Source: Acidimicrobiia bacterium
GTDB lineage: Bacteria > Actinomycetota > Acidimicrobiia > Acidimicrobiales > Poriferisodalaceae
Direction of reading: 5' to 3'
Assembly: GCA_022820505.1 (NCBI GenBank)
Contig: JAJEFK010000014.1
Coordinates: forward strand, 16,206 to 80,205
DNA length: 64,000 nt
Position 1 is the stretch's first letter. Each line of letters opens with the position of its first letter. Shown piece by piece: positions 17,809-26,395 of this stretch. A program made the translations under genes and the position numbers. The notes below the pieces were generated by a model. That model was given only the letters and a program-made list of their open reading frames with translations, searched no databases and was not told where the DNA came from.

Positions 17809-19641
17809 TCAGGCAAACAGCGACTCGCGCAGTTGGATGCCGCGTCCCTCGCACGCTTCGCACGGGTCCGACATCGACTCCAGCAACCCCTCACCGGTGC
17901 GCATCCGGGTCATCTGCACAATGCCCATGTCCGAAATCGGTTCGGTGGCCGTACGGGTCTTGTCGCGAGCCAGCGCCTCGTTCAACGTCGACATGAGCTT
18001 GTCCCGCTGTTGCTTGTCGTCCATGTCCACAAAGTCGATGATGATGATCCCGCCGATGTCCCGCAGCCGCAACTGCTTCGCAATCTCGGTAGCGGCCTCC
18101 AGGTTGTTCTGGAACAGCGTTTCGTTCAGGCTGGACTTGCCCACGTTGCGCCCTGTGTTGACGTCGATCACCGTCAACGCTTCAGTGTGCTCGATGATGA
18201 GCGACCCGCCCGACGGCAGCCAGACCTTGCGGTCGGTGGCCTTGCGCACCTGCTCAGCCACGTGCACCCGCTCGAACAGCGGCAGCCGTTCAGCGACCGG
18301 GTCGTAATACCGGATGCGGTCCACCAGCGGTGCTGCCACCGCCTCCATGTAGCCCTTGACCTGTTCGAACAGCGCCGGGTCATCGATCACCACTTCACGG
18401 AAGTCCGCGGTGAATTGCTCGCGGATGATGCGCACGGCCAACTCGGGCTCTCGGAACAGCAGCACAGGCGCATCGGAGCGTTCCGCCAGTTCGGAGATCT
18501 TGGTCCACTGCTGTGTGAGCCGTTCGATGTCGCGGCGGATCTCGGCCGCAGTGACGTTCTCGGCAGCCGTCCGCAGGATGACGCCGAAGCCATCCGGGAT
18601 CTCCTTGGCCAGCAGGCTGCGCAGACGGCGTCGCTCGCGGCTGGGCAGGCGGCGCGAGATGCCCATCACGCTGCTGTTCGGAATGAGCACCACGAACCGG
18701 CCCGGCAGCGACACCTCGGTAGTCAGGCGGGCACCCTTGTGGCCGATCGGGTTCTTGATGACCTGGCACATGATCGTCTGGCCGTTCTTGATCAGCTCGC
18801 CGATCGCTGGTCCTGACACGGATCGCCCTCGCCGCCCGCCGGCCCGCTTGCGCTCCGATCCGCCATCGTCATCGCTCTCGTCGGATGCAACGGTCAGATC
18901 GCCCCGGTAGAGCACCGCCTGCTTGGGCGTGCCGATGTCGACGAACGCCGCTTCCATGCCCGGAAGCACACGCCGCACCCGACCGAGGTAGAGGTTGCCG
19001 TAAATCTCGGAGATGTCGTCGGAAGGACGGCTGACGTAGTACTCGATCAGCGATCGGCCTTCGAGCACGGAGATGTGCGTCGCTCCCTCAGAAACATGAA
19101 CGCACATCCGGTACCGGCCCAGCGGCTTACCGTTGCGGTACTTGCCGCGGCGCTCGGTGAGCTGCTCATCGTCGAGCTCAAGCGGCCGTTGGTCGGCCAA
19201 GATGGCCTCAACCGGGGCGTGGGCGCCATTGCGAGTCTCGGTGGTGGTCGTCGCGGTCTCGCCGGAGCGGCCGCGCCCGCCGCGTCCGCGACCGCCCCGC
19301 CTGCGACGGCGGCGGCCACCGGCACCATCGCCCTCGGGTGCCTGCTGAGCGGGCGCCGGGCGGCTGTCGCCGATCTGGGGCTTGCGAGCCGGCGGCGGCA
19401 CCGGCGGGACCGGTGGCTTCGCGGACTCGGGCTCGGCTTGAGGGGGATCGGCCTTCGACTTCGGCTTGGGTCCGGAACCTGCTTTGGGCTTGGCCTTCGG
19501 CTCCGACTTCGCCTTCGCCTTGGGCTTGGGTTTCGCCTTGGGCGCCGGTTTGTCCTCGGCGTATTCGTTCTGCGTAGGGGGCACAACCAGCCGTCGCTTG
19601 CGTACGGCGGGTGTGGGGTCGTTCAGTGTTGATTCATCCAC
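17809..19641 (-). CDS. rne: Ribonuclease E/G
   Basis: The endoribonuclease that starts mRNA decay and processes stable RNAs. Of 610 aa, the first 130 or so are low complexity. They start with a Lys/Pro/Ala block, followed by a Pro-rich stretch and an R/G block (G-G-R-R-R-R-R-R-G-G-R-G-R-G) likely to bind RNA. The catalytic part follows: S1 domain (I-Y-G-N-L-Y-L-G-R-V, A-F-V-D-I-G), the RNase H-like and DNase I-like regions with V-I-D-V-N-T-G-R and I-I-I-I-D-F-V-D-M, and the Zn-link C-E-A-C. The start is taken as GTG at 19641 with AAGGA 8 nt upstream. Further upstream residues overlap the DUF2344 gene. Confidence 0.93.
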   Translation of the reverse strand: MDESTLNDPTPAVRKRRLVVPPTQNEYAEDKPAPKAKPKPKAKAKSEPKAKPKAGSGPKPKSKADPPQAEPESAKPPVPPVPPPARKPQIGDSRPAPAQQAPEGDGAGGRRRRRRGGRGRGGRGRSGETATTTTETRNGAHAPVEAILADQRPLELDDEQLTERRGKYRNGKPLGRYRMCVHVSEGATHISVLEGRSLIEYYVSRPSDDISEIYGNLYLGRVRRVLPGMEAAFVDIGTPKQAVLYRGDLTVASDESDDDGGSERKRAGGRRGRSVSGPAIGELIKNGQTIMCQVIKNPIGHKGARLTTEVSLPGRFVVLIPNSSVMGISRRLPSRERRRLRSLLAKEIPDGFGVILRTAAENVTAAEIRRDIERLTQQWTKISELAERSDAPVLLFREPELAVRIIREQFTADFREVVIDDPALFEQVKGYMEAVAAPLVDRIRYYDPVAERLPLFERVHVAEQVRKATDRKVWLPSGGSLIIEHTEALTVIDVNTGRNVGKSSLNETLFQNNLEAATEIAKQLRLRDIGGIIIIDFVDMDDKQQRDKLMSTLNEALARDKTRTATEPISDMGIVQMTRMRTGEGLLESMSDPCEACEGRGIQLRESLFA

Positions 19642-20458
19642 TGATGAGTTCCTTGTGTCTCTGGGCGCACATGGCAGGCACGGCCGGTTCGGCTCGTCCC
19701 GCGGCGCCACTCGTCCATTGATGTGTTCTCCGGGCTATGCCCATCTCGTGTGCCGGCGCGAGCGCTGGCACCAGTTCGCTAGGGCGCACCACCCGGGGCG
19801 TAGCTGACAGCTCGGCGCTCAGCACCGCCCCTCGATCCGAGCATCCGACCACCTGCAGCACCTCAACGCTGGGTCGAATATCCGAACTCACGGTCTCGCC
19901 TTTGTGCACCCGTTCAGTTACGACGGTACCGGCGGCAAGGAAGTCTGCAACCGCTTTCGCTGCTGCAGTCGCTTCGAGGCCCACGATGTCGAACTCCCAG
20001 CCGCACGAGTGAACCGCCGCTTGCAGCGACGGGCCGCGGCCGTCGGTCAGCACCGCAGCCGACACCTCCATGCCCACCGGCAGCGCCTCGCTGAGCGCCT
20101 CGGCAACGGTGCAGTAGCTCGGGACAGCCGACGGCAGCCCGTGCTCGCAGGGTCCGTGAGTTCCGCTCCGGCAGACAATCACAGGACCCGCTGCATGCTT
20201 GGCACCTGGCTCTGCAGCACCCCCGTCGCGCACCGCGTCTGCAACGAGCGGCAGCTCCACGAACTCGGCATCCGACTCGTACCCGGTGGGCAGCGCCAGT
20301 CCGAAGCTCAGCTTCATCCGAGGCGAGAAACCTTGGCTGTAGGCCACCGGCAATCCCACCTTGCGCACGGCACGCTCGGTGACGCGGGCCACGTCGCGGT
20401 GACCGATGAACCGGATCTTGCCGACCTTGGAAAAGCGGACGCGCAGCCTCAACGACAT
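19634..20458 (-). CDS. TIGR03936/DUF2344 radical-SAM-linked protein
   Basis: A 274-aa protein of the family that accompanies TIGR03960 radical SAM enzymes, either fused or adjacent, in many bacteria. The first part shows the conserved V-R-F-S-K-V-G-K-I-R-F-I-G-H-R-D-V, G-L-P-V-A-Y-S-Q-G-F-S-P-R and L-S-F-G-L-A-L-P-T-G-Y motifs. The biochemical role is unknown. ATG at 20458 fits the family start; the open frame upstream is not conserved. The start codon directly abuts a strong hairpin containing the only purine-rich sequence. The 3' end overlaps rne by 8 bp. Confidence 0.85.
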   Translation of the reverse strand: MSLRLRVRFSKVGKIRFIGHRDVARVTERAVRKVGLPVAYSQGFSPRMKLSFGLALPTGYESDAEFVELPLVADAVRDGGAAEPGAKHAAGPVIVCRSGTHGPCEHGLPSAVPSYCTVAEALSEALPVGMEVSAAVLTDGRGPSLQAAVHSCGWEFDIVGLEATAAAKAVADFLAAGTVVTERVHKGETVSSDIRPSVEVLQVVGCSDRGAVLSAELSATPRVVRPSELVPALAPAHEMGIARRTHQWTSGAAGRAEPAVPAMCAQRHKELISG

Positions 20459-20480
20459 CTCCCACCCACGAGGGTGGGAG
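20459..20480 (-). promoter_or_regulatory. Hairpin abutting the DUF2344 start codon
   Basis: In the minus-strand transcript a 9-bp perfect stem (CTCCCACCC pairing with GGGTGGGAG, 4-nt loop) ends exactly at the ATG. The ribosome-binding purines lie in the 3' arm, so the fold would hide them. It lies 39 nt past the radical SAM stop and could control coupling between the two genes. Confidence 0.5.
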
Positions 20481-20519
20481 CGGCACTGCAGCTCGGCACC
20501 AGCGCGGCGGCCCAGCGCA

Positions 20520-22502
20520 TCATGCGCCACCCCCGCTCGGTGCTCCTGCGCCCGCCAACTGACGGGGGCGCAGCTCAACCGGCACCAGATGGCCGGTCGC
20601 GAGATCCTGTCCCGTCCCCTGACTGCCGCCATTGGGGGCGACGGGGGACGCAACCATGTGCTCGATCCCATATTCAGTACAGGCCCCGCAGTCGTAGCAC
20701 GGGGTCCATCGGCAGTCAGGCAGGCCATGCCCGGCCAGGGCGTCCTGCCAGTCGTGCCAGAGAAAGTCGCGGTGCAGCCCGGCGCCGATGTGGTCCCAGG
20801 GCAGCACCTCGTGCTCGCCGCGATGGCGATACACGTACCAGTCGAGGCTGAGGCCGCACGCTGCCATGGCCTCTTCCCACAAGCCCAAGTCGAAGCGCTC
20901 GCTCCACTCCTGGAACGTGCCACCCTTGCGCCAGACGTATTCGATGACCGCCCCGACGCGGCGATCCCCCCGGCTGGCGATGCCCTCCGCCGTCGAAGCG
21001 GCCGGGTCGTGCCACTTCAGCTGCACTCGCCGGCTGCGACCCAGCGCCGAGCGCACCAACCGCACCTTGCGCGCCAGCTCTTCGGGCGGGTTCTGCCCGA
21101 ACCACTGGAAAGGCGTATGCGGTTTGGGCACGAAGCCACCCAGCGACACCGTCACCGATGCACGCTTGGTGTATTCCTGCCCGATCCGGGTGCAGGCATC
21201 GGCCAAGTGGGCGATGGCCTCGGTGTCGGGGTCCATCTCCGACGGCAGGCCCGTGAGGAAGTACAGCTTCATGCGATGCCAGCCCTGGCTGTAGGCCGAG
21301 CGCACCGCCCCGTACAGGTCTTCTTCGGTGATGAGCTTGTTGATGATCTGGCGCAGCCGCCACGACCCTGCCTCCGGGGCGAAGGTGAGCCCCGTGCGGC
21401 GAGCACGTGACACCTGGGCCGCCACATCGACGGTAAAGGCGTCGACACGCATGCTCGGCAGCGAGACGCTGATCCGGTTCGCATCGTCGCTGGCTCCGCC
21501 GGTGACCGTGTCGCGCACCAGCTCGGCAATCCCGCTGTAATCGGCCGTCGACAACGACATCAGGCTGACTTCGTCGTAGCCGCTGCGCTCGAGACCTGCC
21601 GTGACCATCTCGCGGACTTGTGCAGCAGGGCGCTCCCGAACCGGGCGGGTGATCATCCCCGCCTGGCAGAAGCGGCACCCCCGGGTGCATCCCCGGAATA
21701 CCTCCACCGAGAGCCGGTCATGGACGACCTCCGTCACCGGCACCAGCTGCCGGCGGGGATACGGCCACTCTGCAAGATCGGCGACCGTGCGCTTGGCAAC
21801 CAGCGCCGGCACGTCCGGGTACTTCGGCGCGACGGAGGCAAGTGCTGGCCCGTCGTAGGACACGTCGTACATCGCCGGCACGTACACGCCCTCGATGCCC
21901 GCGAGGTCGCGCAGGATCGTGTCGCGTGTGCCCGGCCGCTTGCCGGTTCGCTTCCAGGCGCCGACGGCTTCGGTGATCTCGGCAACCACCTCCTCGCCAT
22001 CGCCGATGACGAAGAAGTCCACAAAGTCCGCCAGGGGCTCGGGGTTGTATGCGCAATGACCGCCAGCACCGATGAGCGGGTCGGCGTCGCTGCGCTGAGC
22101 CGAACGCACCTCCAGCCCCGCCAGATCGATGCAGTTGAGCACGTTCGTGTACACGAGCTCAGCGGAGAGGTTGAAGGCGATGATGTCGAATTCGCCTGCC
22201 GCCCGGTGCGTGTCCACCGAGAACAGCGGCAGCCCCGCAGTTCGCATCTCGGCCTCAAGGTCGATCCACGGTGCGTAGGTGCGCTCGGCGCTGGCGTCCG
22301 GGCGCTCGTTCAGCAGCTCATAGAGGATCTGCAAGCCCTGGTTCGGCAAGCCGATCTCGTACGTGTCGGGATAGGCCAGAAGCCACGACGTGAGGTGCGG
22401 GCCGGCAGTCGGTCGTTGCATCCCGTCCTCGCAGCCGATGTACCTCGCCGGCTTGGAGACACGTGGCAGCAAGGGCTCGAGCCGGGGCCACAGCGTTGTC
22501 AT
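20520..22502 (-). CDS. TIGR03960 family B12-binding/radical SAM protein
   Basis: A 660-aa protein with an N-terminal cobalamin-binding-like region (about residues 30-200, with Y-P-D-T-Y-E-I-G-L-P-N and G-A-G-G-H-C-A-Y-N-P-E-P). A radical SAM domain follows whose 4Fe-4S ligands are in F-R-G-C-T-R-G-C-R-F-C-Q-A-G. The C-terminal part contains F-V-P-K-P-H-T-P-F-Q-W and a late Cys cluster (C-Y-D-C-G-A-C) suggesting a further iron-sulfur site. The substrate is unknown; some homologues are grouped with methylthiotransferase-like proteins. The start ATG at 22502 has GAGG upstream. Its partner DUF2344 gene follows after 61 nt, and rne lies next in line. Confidence 0.88.
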   Translation of the reverse strand: MTTLWPRLEPLLPRVSKPARYIGCEDGMQRPTAGPHLTSWLLAYPDTYEIGLPNQGLQILYELLNERPDASAERTYAPWIDLEAEMRTAGLPLFSVDTHRAAGEFDIIAFNLSAELVYTNVLNCIDLAGLEVRSAQRSDADPLIGAGGHCAYNPEPLADFVDFFVIGDGEEVVAEITEAVGAWKRTGKRPGTRDTILRDLAGIEGVYVPAMYDVSYDGPALASVAPKYPDVPALVAKRTVADLAEWPYPRRQLVPVTEVVHDRLSVEVFRGCTRGCRFCQAGMITRPVRERPAAQVREMVTAGLERSGYDEVSLMSLSTADYSGIAELVRDTVTGGASDDANRISVSLPSMRVDAFTVDVAAQVSRARRTGLTFAPEAGSWRLRQIINKLITEEDLYGAVRSAYSQGWHRMKLYFLTGLPSEMDPDTEAIAHLADACTRIGQEYTKRASVTVSLGGFVPKPHTPFQWFGQNPPEELARKVRLVRSALGRSRRVQLKWHDPAASTAEGIASRGDRRVGAVIEYVWRKGGTFQEWSERFDLGLWEEAMAACGLSLDWYVYRHRGEHEVLPWDHIGAGLHRDFLWHDWQDALAGHGLPDCRWTPCYDCGACTEYGIEHMVASPVAPNGGSQGTGQDLATGHLVPVELRPRQLAGAGAPSGGGA

Positions 22503-22542
22503 TGCAACCTCAACGCTACCGGCCCAGCCAGATAGTGAAGCG

Positions 22543-23712
22543 TTAGAGGGTGTAGCGCCGCGCTCCGACACTGATGACGATGCCAACCGCCGCAAAGGCG
22601 GTGACCGTGCCCGAGCCACCATGGCTCATGAGCGGCAACGGGATGCCGGTGATGGGCATGATGCCGATGGTCATGCCGATGTTCTGAAACACCTGGAACA
22701 GCAGCATGGAGAGGATCCCGACGGTGAGTAATCGTCCGAACGGATCGCTGGCGACGCGAGCGATCTGCCAGATGCGCACGGACATGTAGGCATACAACGC
22801 GAGCAGGAGCGTGCCGCCGACGAGGCCGAATTCCTCTCCCAGCGCCGTGAAGATGAAGTCGTTGTGCTGCTCGGGAACCAAGTCCAGGTTGGTTTGGGTG
22901 CCTTGCTTCCAGCCTTGGCCCCAGATGCCGCCCGCACCAATGGCAATCTGGCTCTGACGCAGGTTGTACGAGGCTTCCAGAGGCTCGAAGTCTTGATCCA
23001 GGAATGCCGTCAGGCGGTTTCGCTGCGTCTCGCTGAGCAAGCGGGGGCCTTGGAACGCGTCGATGCTGAACACCAGCACGAGCGCCAGGATTCCGGTGAG
23101 CGAGATGACCACGATGTGGCGCAACTGCGCCCCTGCAACCAGCAGCATGCCCATGGCGACGGCTACGAAAACCAGCATCGTGCCGAGGTCGGGCTGCAGG
23201 TAGATCAGGCTCATGGGCACCACCAGCAGCAGGCCCGCATTGAACAACGTGTCGAAGCGCAGGTATCCCTCGTGGCTGGCTACGAACGCCGCCAGCGACA
23301 CGATCACGACGAGCTTGGCGAACTCGGAGGGCTGCACCTGGAAGCCGACGCCCGGCAGCACGAACCACGACCGCGCATTGCGAATCTCGGGCCCCCAGAA
23401 CAGCAGTGCCCCCAGCGCTCCGAGCGCTATCAGGTAGGCGGGCGTCGCGTAGAAGCGCAGCACCCGGTAGTCGATGACGGCGGCGATGATCATCACCACG
23501 ATGCCGACGCCCACGAAGATCGCCTGGCGTCGCGCCACCGTCCACGGGTCGCCGCCTTCGAAGGACAGGCTTCGCCATGTGGAGGAGTAGTTCATCGCGA
23601 CGCCGAGCAGCGCTATCGCTACCGCAGCCAGCGCCAACGAGTAGTCGGCAAACCACGCTGGCGACTGCAGCTCGCGCCGTGTCTGGGAACGATTCAGCAG
23701 CCGCGCGATCAT
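22543..23712 (-). CDS. rodA: Rod-shape-determining SEDS protein RodA
   Basis: A peptidoglycan glycosyltransferase of the elongasome, working with PBP2. The 389-aa polytopic protein has about ten membrane segments and the SEDS landmarks S-W-F-V-L-P-G-V-G-F-Q-V-Q-P-S-E-F-A-K, Y-L-Q-P-D-L-G-T, E-E-F-G-L-V-G-G and L-P-L-M-S-H-G-G-S. ATG at 23712 shares ATGA with the stop of mrdA, a sign of strict coupling to its partner. Confidence 0.95.
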   Translation of the reverse strand: MIARLLNRSQTRRELQSPAWFADYSLALAAVAIALLGVAMNYSSTWRSLSFEGGDPWTVARRQAIFVGVGIVVMIIAAVIDYRVLRFYATPAYLIALGALGALLFWGPEIRNARSWFVLPGVGFQVQPSEFAKLVVIVSLAAFVASHEGYLRFDTLFNAGLLLVVPMSLIYLQPDLGTMLVFVAVAMGMLLVAGAQLRHIVVISLTGILALVLVFSIDAFQGPRLLSETQRNRLTAFLDQDFEPLEASYNLRQSQIAIGAGGIWGQGWKQGTQTNLDLVPEQHNDFIFTALGEEFGLVGGTLLLALYAYMSVRIWQIARVASDPFGRLLTVGILSMLLFQVFQNIGMTIGIMPITGIPLPLMSHGGSGTVTAFAAVGIVISVGARRYTL

Positions 23713-25853
23713 GACCCGGCAGCTCCCTCGATCTGGTCGACATCGGGGATGCCGTCACCGTCCGCATCCGTCGGCGTGTTCGCCCGCGGCAGCTGGATGC
23801 CCCACGGGCAGCCTTCGGGCACGTAGCCCAGGAACGCCGGATCGCCTCGCAGCGCCTCAGGCACTTCGGGGCACTCGGGCTGAGGCGGCGAGAACGCAAT
23901 CTGCGGCTCAGGCCAGCGCTGCTCGTAGGCCCTCACTGCCTCAAGGATCCGTCGAGCCACAGGTGCAGCCGCCTCGCCGCCGTAGCCGGCCTCTTCCATG
24001 ACGACGGCAACGGCGTAGCGGGGGTCGTGTGACGGCGCCCATGCAACGAACACCGCTGTGTCCTCCTTCTTGCGCCGCAGCACCGCATTCAGACCCTGCG
24101 CCTGGGCCGTGCCGGTCTTGCCTGACACCGGGTAGCCCTCATGGTCATAGCCCTCGAAAGCCTTCGCGGCGGTGCCTCGTAACCGGGAGTTCGTGACGTT
24201 GCTCAACCCTTCCCTCACCACCGCGCTTCCTGCGGGGAAGTCCACCACATCGAGCACCCGGGGTTCGAAGGTCAGCACCGGCTCGCCGAACGTCTCGGCG
24301 CGGCGCGAGACCACCGCTTCGACGATGTTCGGCGAGAAGAGCGTCCCGCCGTTGGCCATGGTGGCGTAGGCGTTGGCGAGCTGCATGGGAGTCACGGCGA
24401 CGAACCCCTGGCCGATGCCGGTGTTGATGTTGTCGCCCGGGAACCATCGCGCCGGTTCGTCGTAGGGGTTGTAGGCCTCGGGGCTCAACTCGAAGAGGGT
24501 CTGCTTCACATCGCCGTCAGGCACCCGGCCCGATTTCTCGAACGGCAGCTGCACGCCGGTCGGGGATCCGAACCCGAGCGAGCGGGCCATGTCTTGGATC
24601 GCCCACTGCTCGGGGCCATCGATCCAGAACAGGTCATCGGACACTTTGTAGAAGTAGGCGTCGCTCGAGCGGGTCAATGCACCGGAGAGGTCCAAGGTGC
24701 CGAGGGCAGCCCGATCGGCATTGAAGAACGTGCAGCGACCGGTGCAGCCCCGCGCATCAGGGATCTTGTAGTAGCCCACGTCGTGGAAGGCAGCGCGCGG
24801 CGAGATCAGCCCCGCGTCGAGACCGGCGAGCGCCGTCACCGGCTTGAACACCGAACCGGGCGAATAGGTGCCTTGCACGGCGAGGTTGTTGAGCGCACCT
24901 GGTGCGTAGGGATTCTCGAACACCGACCGGTACTCCGCCAACGACAGTCCTTCGACCATCCACGTGGGGTCGTAGGTCGGGTGCGACACCATGGCAAGCA
25001 CATCGCCGTTGCGCACATCCATGACCACAGCAGCCCCGGTGAGCGCCGGGTAGAAGAAACCGGAGTCTTCGCTCACGGTCTTGCGCGCTGCGATCAGTCC
25101 TTGTCGCAGGTACGACTCAGCGGCGGCTTGCAACTCGACATCGATGGACAGCACGATGTCGTCACCCGGTTCGGGCGGCACATCGGCCAAGATCCGCTGC
25201 ACACGGTCCTGCCGGTCGACCTCGAGCTTGGTACGCCCCGGTTCGCCGTGGAGCTCGGCTTCGAAGAGCCCCTCGATGCCGGCCCTGCCGACCCGCTCGT
25301 AGGGCAGGTAGCCGTCATCGATCAACTCACGGTGCTGGCGCTCCGACATCGCCCCGACGTAGCCCACGATGTGCGCGCCCACCTCGTTCTGCGGGTACAC
25401 CCGCACCCAGTCCCACCTGGCCTCGACTCCGGCAATCGAGCGCTCTGCAACGCGCAGCAGGCCGTCTTCGTCGAGTCCGGTCGCGACCACCTTCGGGGCC
25501 AGCGGATGCGTGCGCTGGTCGGCAAAACCCTGGCGGAGCTGCTCTGCGGGAACATCGAGCAGGTCAGCCAACTCGGTCAGCACCGCTTCGGTGTGTTTCT
25601 CGCTGTACCTCGAATGGTCATAGGTCACCACGCCGGTGCGGACGTTGTCCGCTAGCACCACGCCGTGACGGTCGAGGATGCGGCCGCGGGTCGGCGGCGT
25701 GATGATGATGCGGACCTGGTTCGATTCCGCGGCCACCGCGAACTGCTCCGTTTCGAGTACCTGCAGGTACCACAGACGGGTGAACAGCGCTCCGAACAAT
25801 CCCACCATCACGATGCCGATGAAGGCCATCCGCCTGCGGACCCGCTCATCCAC
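23709..25853 (-). CDS. mrdA: Penicillin-binding protein 2 (transpeptidase) with a C-terminal DxDxDG loop
   Basis: A class B PBP that cross-links peptidoglycan during elongation. Its 714 aa comprise one N-terminal membrane anchor (residues 9-30), a pedestal domain with G-R-I-L-D-R near 57-62, and the transpeptidase domain. Active-site motifs are S-V-F-K (334-337), S-S-D (396-398, the SxD form seen in PBP2 enzymes) and K-T-G (579-581). An unusual tail runs from about residue 650: Pro/Cys-rich, then D-A-D-G-D-G-I-P-D-V-D-Q at 696-707. That tail resembles a thrombospondin type 3 or dockerin calcium-binding loop. The start GTG overlaps mreD by 8 bp. Confidence 0.94.
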   Translation of the reverse strand: MDERVRRRMAFIGIVMVGLFGALFTRLWYLQVLETEQFAVAAESNQVRIIITPPTRGRILDRHGVVLADNVRTGVVTYDHSRYSEKHTEAVLTELADLLDVPAEQLRQGFADQRTHPLAPKVVATGLDEDGLLRVAERSIAGVEARWDWVRVYPQNEVGAHIVGYVGAMSERQHRELIDDGYLPYERVGRAGIEGLFEAELHGEPGRTKLEVDRQDRVQRILADVPPEPGDDIVLSIDVELQAAAESYLRQGLIAARKTVSEDSGFFYPALTGAAVVMDVRNGDVLAMVSHPTYDPTWMVEGLSLAEYRSVFENPYAPGALNNLAVQGTYSPGSVFKPVTALAGLDAGLISPRAAFHDVGYYKIPDARGCTGRCTFFNADRAALGTLDLSGALTRSSDAYFYKVSDDLFWIDGPEQWAIQDMARSLGFGSPTGVQLPFEKSGRVPDGDVKQTLFELSPEAYNPYDEPARWFPGDNINTGIGQGFVAVTPMQLANAYATMANGGTLFSPNIVEAVVSRRAETFGEPVLTFEPRVLDVVDFPAGSAVVREGLSNVTNSRLRGTAAKAFEGYDHEGYPVSGKTGTAQAQGLNAVLRRKKEDTAVFVAWAPSHDPRYAVAVVMEEAGYGGEAAAPVARRILEAVRAYEQRWPEPQIAFSPPQPECPEVPEALRGDPAFLGYVPEGCPWGIQLPRANTPTDADGDGIPDVDQIEGAAGS

Positions 25854-26382
25854 TGCGCGACGTGCTTTCTGAAGCGGCGCTGATGCGCGGACGGATGATG
25901 AGGGCCCAGCGAGTCGCTCGCTCGAGCAACGGATTGGTCAGCAGGGACGCAACGCCGGTCACGATGGCGATGCGGACGATCGGTGCCTCTGTCACGTAGA
26001 CGAGATCCATCAGCCAGCCGGCACCCGCGAAAATGCCGATCCCGCCCGCTGCCAGCAGCGACGCGATCGCAGCGCGAGCGAGCCTGCCGGCCGAGGGGAT
26101 CTGCTCGGTGATGGCACCCGACAGGTACCCCACCAGCGTCAGCACGAGCAACGACATGCCGAACGGCGTGTGAAGGATGAGATCGGACGCGAGCCCGCAT
26201 CCGCCGCCGAAGGACGCTCCCGTACTGCGACCGCCCATCATCCCGCCTGCGACGGCCAGCAAGACCAGCGGATCGACGATGACACCTGCCGGGGTGATGT
26301 GTGCCAGCAGGCCCACATGAACGACAACGGCTACAGCCAGCACCAGCGTCGACCGGGCCAACGGCCCGGCGCCAGCCATCAT
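25846..26382 (-). CDS. mreD: Rod-shape-determining protein MreD
   Basis: A small elongasome membrane protein of 178 aa with about five hydrophobic segments, including L-V-L-A-V-A-V-V-V-H-V-G-L-L and a G-x-x-x-G-L-A-S-D-L-I-L-H-T-P-F-G region typical of MreD. Sequence conservation in the family is low, so the call leans on topology and its place between mreC and mrdA. It is preceded by mreC with a 13-nt gap. Confidence 0.88.
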   Translation of the reverse strand: MMAGAGPLARSTLVLAVAVVVHVGLLAHITPAGVIVDPLVLLAVAGGMMGGRSTGASFGGGCGLASDLILHTPFGMSLLVLTLVGYLSGAITEQIPSAGRLARAAIASLLAAGGIGIFAGAGWLMDLVYVTEAPIVRIAIVTGVASLLTNPLLERATRWALIIRPRISAASESTSRSG

Positions 26383-26395
26383 CGCCTGCCTCCCG

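Noticed and set aside
17767..17815. Hairpin GAGGC/GCCTC between rne and rplU as a terminator
   Set aside because: On the coding strand it is followed by A residues, not T, and the stem is only 5 bp.
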